A stretch of DNA of 5,917 nt, from NCBI GenBank assembly GCA_011052285.1, contig DRJH01000065.1, forward strand, positions 1 to 5,917, read 5' to 3'. This document shows, piece after piece, positions 1 through 5,917 of the stretch. Numbering within the stretch: the first letter of the stretch is position 1; each line of letters begins with the position of its first letter. Position numbers and translations under genes: made by a program. Origin of the DNA: Gammaproteobacteria bacterium (lineage in GTDB: Bacteria > Pseudomonadota > Gammaproteobacteria > Arenicellales > DRJH01). The notes below the pieces were generated by a model. That model was not told where the DNA came from and did no database searches. It was given only the letters and a program-made list of their open reading frames with translations.

Positions 1-386
1 CCTCCGATATTGACAAAACTGGGCATCAGTACCACCTTGGGGGCAATGTAGGCGCCACGTCTGACGATGGCGGTCGGTACTACCCGGAAGCCGGCCTGCT
101 GGAACTGGCTGCTGTTAAAATCAGCAAATTTTGCCGGTATCTTGTCATAATAATGGGTATAGCCATCACTGATGACGGTGTTATCTTCGATACAAAATGA
201 TAACAGAACAGCTTTTTTCAGCCATTGATTGACAATCCATTCGCCATGAATTTTCTCTGCGACGCGCAGTCTTCCAGAGTCCAGTTCTGCGATCGCATCA
301 TAGACAGCATCACGAACTTCGATCGTCACGTTGTGGGCGTTGAGTTGAGCGCGGGCCTCGTAGGCTTGTTCGATAATGTGTTGCAT
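1..386 (-). CDS. dapD: 2,3,4,5-tetrahydropyridine-2,6-dicarboxylate N-succinyltransferase (DapD), N-terminal part, cut by window edge
   Basis: DapD transfers succinyl from succinyl-CoA to tetrahydrodipicolinate in the succinylase branch of the diaminopimelate/lysine pathway, in the cytoplasm. The 128 visible codons cover the helical N-terminal domain and the first turns of the left-handed beta-helix. They match E. coli DapD as I recall it along most of their length: LDSGRLRVAEKI (residues 35-46), QWLKKAVLLSF (54-64), AKFADF (85-90), GFRVVP (99-104) and the hexapeptide-type stretch VVLMPSFVNIG (118-128). The usual length is about 270 aa, so roughly half is missing to the left. The start at 386 (MQHIIEQAYE) aligns best with relatives, and a GAGG lies 12 nt upstream. 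An in-frame ATG at 404 would add MRFTAK but has no clear Shine-Dalgarno. The gene lies 158 nt downstream of glnD on the same strand, as in E. coli. Family assignment is very secure; the start is less so. Confidence 0.96.
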   Translation of the reverse strand, partial: MQHIIEQAYEARAQLNAHNVTIEVRDAVYDAIAELDSGRLRVAEKIHGEWIVNQWLKKAVLLSFCIEDNTVISDGYTHYYDKIPAKFADFNSSQFQQAGFRVVPTAIVRRGAYIAPKVVLMPSFVNIG

Positions 387-486
387 CTTGGCGGTAAACC
401 TCATGACAATAGGATGTATTCTTCGATTCAGTTTCCCTCTGCATCTTGGGAGCCTGCGGTCTTACGGCTGAAAAGCTGGCAGGTCC

Positions 487-516
487 AGTATACCCTGAGC
501 CCGGTTTTGGCTTCCA
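487..516 (-). promoter_or_regulatory. Possible weak sigma70-type promoter in front of dapD
   Basis: In the 158-nt glnD-dapD gap, the minus strand carries TATACT (487-492), a good -10 hexamer. It is preceded after 18 nt by TGGAAG (511-516), a poor -35. The predicted start of transcription would lie near 480, giving a leader of about 95 nt before the dapD ATG. No strong hairpin with a U-tract was seen between glnD and dapD, so read-through from glnD is equally possible. The call rests on hexamer matching alone. Confidence 0.22.
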
Positions 517-544
517 GCCTGATGTGGCTACTGCTGACCAATAT

Positions 545-3196
545 TCAGGCTTCGCCGAGTCTGGCCAATATCTGCCTGCGCAAGCATTCACGTTGCGTGG
601 AGTCTGTGACGGGGGCGCCATCTCGGTCGGTGAGATAAAACGTATCATCAGCACGCTCACCGATAGTGGCGATTCGGGCGTTCACCAAACGAATTTTGCA
701 TTCCAGTAAGGCTTCGGCGATATGATGCAGCAGTCCGGGTCGATCCTGGGCAATCAATTCCAGAATGGTGAAGGGGCTGTTCTCCGGCTCAATGAATTCT
801 ACCTGGGTGGCAATAGGAAAAGCTTTTTCGACCCGGGTTGCACGAATCTTTCCGGGGGCTTTGGGGCGACTTTTCGAAAAAATTTCCTGATGGAGGCGTC
901 CGGAAATTCGGGTCAGGGTATTACGATCCGTAATCACACCTTCGCGCGCCAAGACCGCAAACAGATACAGTGCCATACCATTGCTAGTAATATGGATCCG
1001 GGCATCGACAATACTCAGGCCGAGGCGCTCTACACCACCGGCAACCAGTGGTAGCAGGTGCTCGAAGTCCGGGGCATAAACTAACAACTGATTGGTGGCG
1101 AATTCTGGATTATAACGGGCATTGACCAGAGGCAAATCCACAAGACGGGCGGAAACAATCTCACGGGTATGCCAGGCGACCGCTTTGGCGTCGTGTCGAA
1201 TGAAATAGTCCTTGGCCATCTGTTGCCAGAATTTCTCGACTGCCTGCGGGTTAATTTTTGGTCCCAGCAGTCGCAGGGTCTCTTCTTTGAGATTGGCAAT
1301 TCTAACATCCAGATCAATGGGGGTGCCCAGTCCGCGGCGTAGAGCCCGTCGTGTTGCCTCATACAGTTTTTCCAGCAGCAAGGCTTTCCAGGTGTTCCAG
1401 ATACCCGGGTTGGTACCACGAATATCGGCCATGGTCAGCAGATAAAGATGATCGAGGTGCTCCTGATCACCGATCATGGTTGCAAATTCGCTAACCACTT
1501 CCGGGTCACTGGTGTCCTTGCGCTGGGCAGTCCAGGACATCAGAAGATGGTTTCGTACCATCCAGGCGACCAGCCGGGCGTCATATTCACTAAGCGCATG
1601 CTGTTGACAGAAATCCAGAGCATCGTGTTCGCCAAGTACAGAATGATCACCGCCACGGCCCTTACCGATGTCATGGAAAATAGCTGCCAGATAGAGCCTC
1701 TCTTTCTTATTGATCCCGGCAATCAGTTCACTGGCAAAGGGGAATTCATGGCGAAATTCCGGAACACATAGACGCCGCAAATTGCGCAGAACAAAAAGGG
1801 TGTGTGTGTCTACGGTATAGGCGTGGAACAGATCGTATTGCATTTGCCCGACGATGCGACCAAAGGCGGGAATATACGCCCCCAACACACCATAAGCATT
1901 CATTTTGCGTAGTGCGTGGGTAATTCCTTGCGGTTGCCGCAGAATATCGAGGAAAAGTCTCCTGGATTTAGGATCGGCGCGAAATCCATGGTCGATTCGA
2001 TGCAGATTCTGGCGTAACTGTCGAAGGGTTGTGGCCCGGATGCCTTTGAGTTGATGTTGTTCCAGGAGCAAAAAAATTTCCAGTATGGCGAGCGGTGTTG
2101 TTTCAAATATTCGCTCATTGACGGCTTGCAGAATTCCCCCGTGTGACTGAAAACGACGATTGATCCGGTGTGTGACCCAGGATTTACGGGCCAGGATGAT
2201 TTCCTCGAAGTGCTGCAGAAGGATTTCATTGAGGATGCTCAACTCTTTGATAACCCGGTAATACCGCTTCATCAGCTGCTCTACAGCCAGATAGCCGGGT
2301 TTGTCCTTATAACCGAATTCTTCAGCAATGGCGCGCTGGTGGTCGAATAGCAGCCGGTCTTCACCCCGGTTGGTTAGAAAATGCAGGCTGTTGCGCAAAC
2401 GCCAAAGAAAATTCCGGCCTCGAATAAGGGAGCGATATTCGTTATGGGTGAGAAAGTCATGGGCCACCAAGTCACCCAGACTACGGCTGTTGAAGTGACG
2501 CCGGGTGACCCAGACAATGGTTTGTATATCCCGCAAGCCACCGGGCCCTTCCTTGATGTTAGGCTCCAGATTATAGGCCGTATCATTAAAGCGTGCGTGT
2601 CGTTGCTGCTGCTCCGCCATTTTGGCTTTAAGAAATGCCTTGGTTGGCCAAATCCTGGGTGGTTCAATCTTTTTTTGCAGTAATTCGAACAGGGGTGCGT
2701 CACCCAGGAGCAGGCGTGCCTCCAGCATATTCGTAATGACGGTAATATCGGCCTTGGCCTCGGCAATGCATTGTTTTACGGTACGTACACTATGACCGAC
2801 TTCCAGGCCGATGTCCCATAGTTGTCGGATCAGTTGCTCAACGAAGGATACATCCGAAGTGGCGAGTTTGCTCTCGTGCAAGAGCAATAAATCGATGTCC
2901 GAGTGTGGTTGCAGCTCGGCACGACCATAACCCCCAACGGCAACCAAGGTCAGCTTGCCGACATCTGGGATTTGCCGGTGTTGGTAATCCCAGACGATGC
3001 TCAATACCTGGTCTACGGCCCAGGCATGCAGACTGACGATGTCCTGGGAGGAAGTGCCTTCTTTGTGACTTTCGTAAAGGAGTTCACGGACCCTGATCAG
3101 GGCATTACGCAACAGCGGGATCAGCTCCTCGCCCGTATCGATATGACAGCGTAGCTGTGCCGTGTCGAGCAGGCTGTGTTTGGCGAGGTAAGACAA
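545..3196 (-). CDS. glnD: Bifunctional [protein-PII] uridylyltransferase / uridylyl-removing enzyme GlnD
   Basis: GlnD is the cytoplasmic glutamine sensor of the Ntr system. It uridylylates PII (GlnB/GlnK) when glutamine is low and deuridylylates it when glutamine is high. All parts are visible in 883 aa (E. coli about 890). The nucleotidyltransferase domain has GGYGRAEL at 88-95 and SDID at 99-102, with D100 and D102 the expected metal ligands. A GlnD-specific stretch, EPNIKEGPGGLRDIQ, lies at 211-225. The HD hydrolase domain has H465 in VDTHT, the H508-D509 pair and GGDH at 515-518. Two ACT domains follow, roughly 703-780 and 809-883, the second with AQDRPGLLH at 816-824. The start codon is TTG (3194-3196); there is no in-frame ATG nearby, and the frame reads MSYLAKHSLL. 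The gene begins 10 nt after map and probably shares its transcript. No truncation or frameshift is seen. Confidence 0.98.
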   Translation of the reverse strand: MSYLAKHSLLDTAQLRCHIDTGEELIPLLRNALIRVRELLYESHKEGTSSQDIVSLHAWAVDQVLSIVWDYQHRQIPDVGKLTLVAVGGYGRAELQPHSDIDLLLLHESKLATSDVSFVEQLIRQLWDIGLEVGHSVRTVKQCIAEAKADITVITNMLEARLLLGDAPLFELLQKKIEPPRIWPTKAFLKAKMAEQQQRHARFNDTAYNLEPNIKEGPGGLRDIQTIVWVTRRHFNSRSLGDLVAHDFLTHNEYRSLIRGRNFLWRLRNSLHFLTNRGEDRLLFDHQRAIAEEFGYKDKPGYLAVEQLMKRYYRVIKELSILNEILLQHFEEIILARKSWVTHRINRRFQSHGGILQAVNERIFETTPLAILEIFLLLEQHQLKGIRATTLRQLRQNLHRIDHGFRADPKSRRLFLDILRQPQGITHALRKMNAYGVLGAYIPAFGRIVGQMQYDLFHAYTVDTHTLFVLRNLRRLCVPEFRHEFPFASELIAGINKKERLYLAAIFHDIGKGRGGDHSVLGEHDALDFCQQHALSEYDARLVAWMVRNHLLMSWTAQRKDTSDPEVVSEFATMIGDQEHLDHLYLLTMADIRGTNPGIWNTWKALLLEKLYEATRRALRRGLGTPIDLDVRIANLKEETLRLLGPKINPQAVEKFWQQMAKDYFIRHDAKAVAWHTREIVSARLVDLPLVNARYNPEFATNQLLVYAPDFEHLLPLVAGGVERLGLSIVDARIHITSNGMALYLFAVLAREGVITDRNTLTRISGRLHQEIFSKSRPKAPGKIRATRVEKAFPIATQVEFIEPENSPFTILELIAQDRPGLLHHIAEALLECKIRLVNARIATIGERADDTFYLTDRDGAPVTDSTQRECLRRQILARLGEA

Positions 3197-3205
3197 GGGT
3201 ATGGG

Positions 3206-3209
3206 CTCA
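3206..3209 (-). promoter_or_regulatory. Shine-Dalgarno TGAG of glnD, overlapping the map stop codon
   Basis: On the minus strand the map stop codon TGA (3207-3209) overlaps the only purine-rich element before glnD, giving TGAG at 3206-3209. Nine nucleotides separate it from the TTG at 3196. This placement supports the TTG start and suggests that ribosomes finishing map restart on glnD. The Shine-Dalgarno is short and the start codon is weak, so glnD translation is probably low or dependent on map translation; that is inference. Confidence 0.5.
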
Positions 3210-4001
3210 GGAAATCTCTGCCAGAGGATAGCTTTCGATTGTTCTGTTGTTGCTCAACGTCAAGATTTCAAAGCCCGTTTCGGTGACCAACAGGGTATGT
3301 TCCCATTGCGCAGACAGGCTGTGGTCACGGGTCACCACGGTCCAGCCATCTGCCAGCAGGCGGGTTTCCCTGCGTCCGCTATTGATCATGGGTTCAATGG
3401 TAAAAATCATCCCCGGTTCCAGCACCTTGCCGGTATGGGGTCTGCCATAGTGCAGAACTTTGGGCTCTTCGTGAAAGCCTCTGCCGATACCGTGGCCACA
3501 ATATTCACGTACCACCGAGAAGCCCTGTTTTTCAGCAATGGTCTGGATGGTATGACCGATATCCCCAAGTTGGATACCCGGGCGTACCATCTTTATCGCC
3601 TCTACCATGCATTGGAAAGTGCATTCCACCAAGCGCCTGGCAAGAATGGAAGGAGTTCCCACGTAGAACATGCGGCTGGTGTCACCGTGATAATCATTTT
3701 TGAGTACAGTGACATCAAGATTGACAATATCTCCGTTTTTGAGTTTTTTGTCACCGGGGATGCCATGGCAGATGACGTGATTGACCGAGCTGCAAATCGA
3801 TTTCGGAAAGCCATGATAATTGAGTGGCGCCGAGATGGCCTGTTGCTCATTTATCGTGTAGTTGTGACAGAGCTGGTTGAGATGGTTGGTGGTAACGCCG
3901 GGCAGGACATGTGGTGTGATCATGTCCAGTACTGCTGAGGCCAGCCGGCCGGCAAGCCGCATTTTTTCAATTTCGGTTGCGGTTTTAATGGTAACGATCA
4001 T
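3207..4001 (-). CDS. map: Methionine aminopeptidase, type I
   Basis: This cytoplasmic metalloenzyme removes the initiator methionine from nascent proteins with small second residues. From the ATG at 4001 the product is 264 aa (MIVTIKTATEIEKM), the length I recall for E. coli Map. All five expected metal ligands are present: D96, D107, H170, E203 and E234. H79 in ICHGIP and H177 in RGFHEEP are also in place. Signature stretches include NLDVTV (94-99), the EYCGHGIGRGFHEEP block (166-180) and FTIEPM (200-205). The frame is open 13 codons further, to an ATG at 4040. That extension has no relative that I recall and no Shine-Dalgarno, whereas 4001 has GGAA 6 nt upstream, so the shorter start is preferred. 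It is the first gene of the apparent map-glnD unit. The usual proteobacterial neighbour across the divergent region, rpsB, is absent here. Confidence 0.97.
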   Translation of the reverse strand: MIVTIKTATEIEKMRLAGRLASAVLDMITPHVLPGVTTNHLNQLCHNYTINEQQAISAPLNYHGFPKSICSSVNHVICHGIPGDKKLKNGDIVNLDVTVLKNDYHGDTSRMFYVGTPSILARRLVECTFQCMVEAIKMVRPGIQLGDIGHTIQTIAEKQGFSVVREYCGHGIGRGFHEEPKVLHYGRPHTGKVLEPGMIFTIEPMINSGRRETRLLADGWTVVTRDHSLSAQWEHTLLVTETGFEILTLSNNRTIESYPLAEIS

Positions 4002-4040
4002 CGTGATTCCGAAGATATGAGAGTATTCAAAATGACGCAC

Positions 4041-4049
4041 ATGCTATCA
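4041..4049 (-). promoter_or_regulatory. Possible extended -10 promoter element for map-glnD
   Basis: The minus strand reads TGATAGCAT at 4041-4049, an extended -10 arrangement (TG, one base, then TAGCAT). No recognisable -35 lies 16-18 nt upstream. Transcription would begin near 4034, leaving a leader of about 33 nt before the ATG at 4001. This would exclude the alternative start at 4040. The divergent gap (4002-4136) must also hold the plus-strand promoter for the thiol oxidoreductase gene, but I found no convincing hexamer pair for it. Confidence 0.2.
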
Positions 4050-4136
4050 CACCCGCCGCCTGGCATGCGCAGGTAGCTTGTGTAATGGTAGTATCTGTCC
4101 GGAAAATTAACCACAGAACAGTTTGGCGAATGGTTT

Positions 4137-4763
4137 ATGAAAGACATGAGTAAGACCTTGTACTATGCACATGATCCCATGTGTTCCTGGTGCTGGGGTT
4201 TTCGACCTGCCTGGGAGAAATTGCAGGCACTGTTACCGGACACTATTCAAGTTGTGAAACTGCTTGGCGGCCTGGCCCCGGATTCAGAGCAGCCGATGCC
4301 ACAGTCTATGCAGCAATATCTCCAGCAAACCTGGCTACAAATCGAACAGCGAATTCCCGGCACCCGATTTAACCATGCTTTTTGGCAGCAGTGTCAACCC
4401 CGACGCAGTACCTACCCGGCCTGTCGGGCAGTCCTCACTGCAGCGTTGTGGCATCGTGCGGATGCAATGACCGAAGCAATACAGCACGCCTATTACCTTG
4501 AAGCCAAAAATCCGTCAGATGAGGCAACACTCGTGGGCCTGGCAAAATCACTGGCTATCGACCCGGTGGCTTTTACGGAACGATTGAGTTCTGAGCAAAT
4601 CCGGATTGAACTAGCCCGCCAGCTCGATTGTTGCCAGGAGTTAGGTGTGCGGGGTTTTCCAAGTCTTGTTCTGCAACAAGGCAGCAAAAAGCTTCCAGTT
4701 TCGATCCATTATACTGATCCACAGGCCATGCTGGAGCAGTGTACGGTTTTGCTGGGGGACTAG
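4137..4763 (+). CDS. DsbA-family (thioredoxin-fold) thiol oxidoreductase, predicted protein-disulfide isomerase, cytoplasmic (COG3531-like)
   Basis: The product is a 208-aa DsbA-fold protein. The N-terminal strand runs directly into the redox motif CSWC (C16-C19) within HDPMCSWCWGF (12-22). An inserted helical region follows, with STYPACRAV at 91-99. The cis-proline loop is GVRGFPS (170-176, P175). This layout is typical of the DsbA/FrnE-like group annotated as predicted protein-disulfide isomerases. There is no signal peptide, so it should act in the cytoplasm, unlike true DsbA; its substrate is unknown. Besides the active-site pair there are five more cysteines (C86, C96, adjacent C165-C166, C202). 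The start at 4137 gives MKDMSKTLYY; an ATG at 4146 (MSKTLYY) fits relatives at least as well, and neither has a strong Shine-Dalgarno. It is transcribed divergently from map and lies 198 nt before the cytochrome pair, so probably not in one operon with it. Confidence 0.88.
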   Translation: MKDMSKTLYYAHDPMCSWCWGFRPAWEKLQALLPDTIQVVKLLGGLAPDSEQPMPQSMQQYLQQTWLQIEQRIPGTRFNHAFWQQCQPRRSTYPACRAVLTAALWHRADAMTEAIQHAYYLEAKNPSDEATLVGLAKSLAIDPVAFTERLSSEQIRIELARQLDCCQELGVRGFPSLVLQQGSKKLPVSIHYTDPQAMLEQCTVLLGD

Positions 4764-4961
4764 AGCCTCTGAATACAAATGATATTGCAGGCAATCTGGT
4801 ATCGGCCACGAACGAAAGAGTTGGGAGTACAGCCCGCGATCATTCGCTTTGGAACTGCCAAATATCCCCCTTAAGCTTGCTTTAAGAATTGGTGTGTATG
4901 CTGCAATCCCTGCCAGGTTAAGGTAGAGAGTGATCGTTAACTAACGTAAAGGAGTTTCGTA
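4764..4961. other. Non-coding gap before the cytochrome genes, with short inverted repeats
   Basis: This 198-nt stretch has no supported gene. It holds three small dyads: ATTGC-AG-GCAAT (4784-4795), TTTGG-5 nt-CCAAA (4848-4862), and CTTAAG-CTTG-CTTTAAG (4870-4886). None has a T-run that would make it a rho-independent terminator for the upstream gene. A -10-like TATGCT (4897-4902) lies shortly after the last dyad, but the nearest -35-like TTGCTT (4877-4882) is only 14 nt away, too close for a standard promoter. The gap most likely holds the promoter and perhaps an operator of the cytochrome genes, without a site that can be named. Confidence 0.35.
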
Positions 4962-5363
4962 ATGCGACGAATTATATTATCAGTTGTTGTGTTATTGGCC
5001 GCCATGCCTGTACTGGCTTCGACCAGTGCTGTGTCACAGTTACAAAGTAAATACCAGGCTGCAGGTGCCGGGCCGTTCACTGCGGCTGCGGGTCAGGCTT
5101 TTTGGAATACTAAACATAACAATAGCAAAGTCGGCAAGCAACGTGATTGTACCGGATGTCATACTAAAAATCTGAAAAGCATGGGCAAACATGTGAAAAC
5201 CGGCAAAGAGATCAAACCCATGGCACCATCGGTCAACCCAGAGCGTTTCACCGATGCCAAAAAGGTCAAAAAATGGTTTAGGCGTAATTGTAAATGGGTG
5301 CTGGGTCGTGAGTGTACTGCCCAGGAAAAGGGCGATGTACTGCAGTTTTTGTCTATTCAGTAA
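4962..5363 (+). CDS. shp: Periplasmic monoheme cytochrome c of the DUF1924 / SHP (sphaeroides heme protein) family
   Basis: The product is 133 aa. Residues 1-19 form a signal peptide (RR, then a hydrophobic run ending VLA before S20). A single heme-binding motif CTGCH lies at 63-67. The C-terminal half carries the family signature: a lysine/proline-rich stretch with MAPSVNPERFTD at 87-98, then WFRRNC (105-110) and GRECTAQEKGDVL (115-127). SHP proteins are class I cytochromes whose heme is high spin when reduced. An asparagine serves as the distal ligand and is displaced by O2 or NO. N109, about residue 90 after signal removal, fits the known ligand Asn88 of the Rhodobacter protein; this equivalence is my inference. 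C110 and C118 could form a disulfide. AAAGGAG (4948-4954) sits 7 nt before the ATG. The diheme cytochrome gene follows after 48 nt, as expected for the SHP/DHC module. Confidence 0.9.
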   Translation: MRRIILSVVVLLAAMPVLASTSAVSQLQSKYQAAGAGPFTAAAGQAFWNTKHNNSKVGKQRDCTGCHTKNLKSMGKHVKTGKEIKPMAPSVNPERFTDAKKVKKWFRRNCKWVLGRECTAQEKGDVLQFLSIQ

Positions 5364-5411
5364 ATCAAACCTCTCGAAAACTACCGTTCAATTTTTTCTC
5401 AAGGAGTTATT

Positions 5412-5917
5412 ATGATGCGAACAACCCAATTCTCTATATTCAGCCTGCTGGTGGCGACGGCAAGTTTGTGGCTCGGACAGTCGAATGTCGCAGTGGCCAG
5501 TCAGGGCTCGAAGGCGTATCAAACAGAATGCAGTGCCTGCCATATTGCGTACCCGACCAAAGGATTGTCGACTAAAAGCTGGAAAGCTATAATGGGTAAT
5601 CTGTCTGACCATTTTGGGGACAATGCAGAATTGTCCACGGAAACGACCAAATTGATTAGTCAATATCTACAGAACCATGCTTCAGGTCGCCGCTGGTTTT
5701 CCTCGGCAACTTCGAAGAGCAACCGGATTACCGATACCAAATGGTTTCATCGTGCCCACAACGAGGTACCTTCCCGATGGGTAACCGGCAATCCCAAGGT
5801 CAAAACCTTCGCACGTTGTGGCGCCTGTCATTTGCAGGCTAAGCGGGGTAATTTTAATGAGGATAGTGTGCGCATCCCGGGTCGTAGTGGCGGTCTTGGG
5901 CGTAGGGAGACTGACGA
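5412..5917 (+). CDS. Diheme cytochrome c, DHC family (partial, runs off the right edge)
   Basis: The visible 168 codons start with a signal peptide (about 1-30, hydrophobic core SIFSLLVATASLWLG, ending VAVAS). Two heme-binding motifs follow: CSACH (40-44) and CGACH (136-140). Between them are DHC-type blocks: KSWKAIMGNLSDHFGDNAEL (55-74), ITDTKWFHRAHNEVP (106-120) and, after the second heme, GNFNEDSVRIP (146-156). H67 and H113 or H116 are candidate sixth ligands for a bis-histidine diheme protein. Known DHCs pass electrons from a membrane cytochrome b to SHP, and the order shp then dhc fits. AAGGAG (5401-5406) lies 5 nt before the first of two adjacent ATGs (5412, 5415). Oddly, the frame stays open after VRIP, where relatives usually end, and continues GRSGGLGRRETD to the window edge. 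This may be a longer tail or a frameshift. Confidence 0.88.
   Translation, partial: MMRTTQFSIFSLLVATASLWLGQSNVAVASQGSKAYQTECSACHIAYPTKGLSTKSWKAIMGNLSDHFGDNAELSTETTKLISQYLQNHASGRRWFSSATSKSNRITDTKWFHRAHNEVPSRWVTGNPKVKTFARCGACHLQAKRGNFNEDSVRIPGRSGGLGRRETD

Noticed and set aside
225..709. Overlapping plus- and minus-strand frames across the dapD start, the gap and the end of glnD.
   Set aside because: They cut across two clearly assigned genes and their translations resemble no family. The gap itself shows no separate gene.
3201..3938. A long open frame of 245 codons on the plus strand opposite map.
   Set aside because: It is the antisense shadow of map, whose product has all its catalytic residues. 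The plus-strand translation shows no recognisable family and has no Shine-Dalgarno.
4002..4040. A 13-residue N-terminal extension of map from an ATG at 4040.
   Set aside because: The E. coli-like length and N-terminus match the start at 4001, which has GGAA upstream. The 4040 ATG has no Shine-Dalgarno.
4784..4795. ATTGC-AG-GCAAT dyad after the thiol oxidoreductase gene as a terminator.
   Set aside because: The loop would be only 2 nt, the stem is 5 bp and there is no T-run after it.
5815..5917. A separate small gene overlapping the end of the diheme cytochrome in another frame (for example from the ATG at 5857).
   Set aside because: The frame runs through the conserved CGACH-VRIP coding region, has no ribosome binding site, and its short product shows no cytochrome b-type motifs.

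Overview
The window carries a core-metabolism block on the minus strand and a set of redox genes on the plus strand, separated by a short divergent intergenic region at about 4002-4136. Protein similarity recalled from memory, the gene order map-glnD-dapD and the E. coli-like protein lengths point to a gammaproteobacterium. The periplasmic c-type cytochromes suggest an environmental, respiratorily versatile species. No finer assignment is supportable from the sequence alone.

Minus strand, read from right to left: map (methionine aminopeptidase, 264 aa), then glnD (bifunctional PII uridylyltransferase/uridylyl-removing enzyme, 883 aa, TTG start, 10 nt after map), then a 158-nt gap and the first 128 codons of dapD (tetrahydrodipicolinate N-succinyltransferase), which runs off the left edge. 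This is the E. coli-type arrangement. It brings together N-terminal protein maturation, nitrogen-status sensing and lysine/peptidoglycan precursor synthesis. All three reading frames look intact.

Plus strand, left to right: a cytoplasmic DsbA-fold thiol oxidoreductase with a CSWC active site (COG3531-like), then 198 nt of non-coding DNA, then two secreted c-type cytochromes. The first is a monoheme protein of the DUF1924 / SHP (sphaeroides heme protein) family. The second, cut by the right edge, is a diheme cytochrome c of the DHC family. In known genomes SHP and DHC are typically grouped with a membrane cytochrome b. They form a short periplasmic electron chain ending at the ligand-binding SHP heme, so a cytochrome b gene is expected just beyond the window.

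No RNA genes, mobile elements, CRISPR arrays or convincing rho-independent terminators were seen. The points most worth checking are the unexpectedly open C-terminus of the diheme cytochrome, the SHP/DHC module itself, the TTG start of glnD coupled to the map stop codon, and the replacement of the usual rpsB neighbour of map by a thiol oxidoreductase gene.
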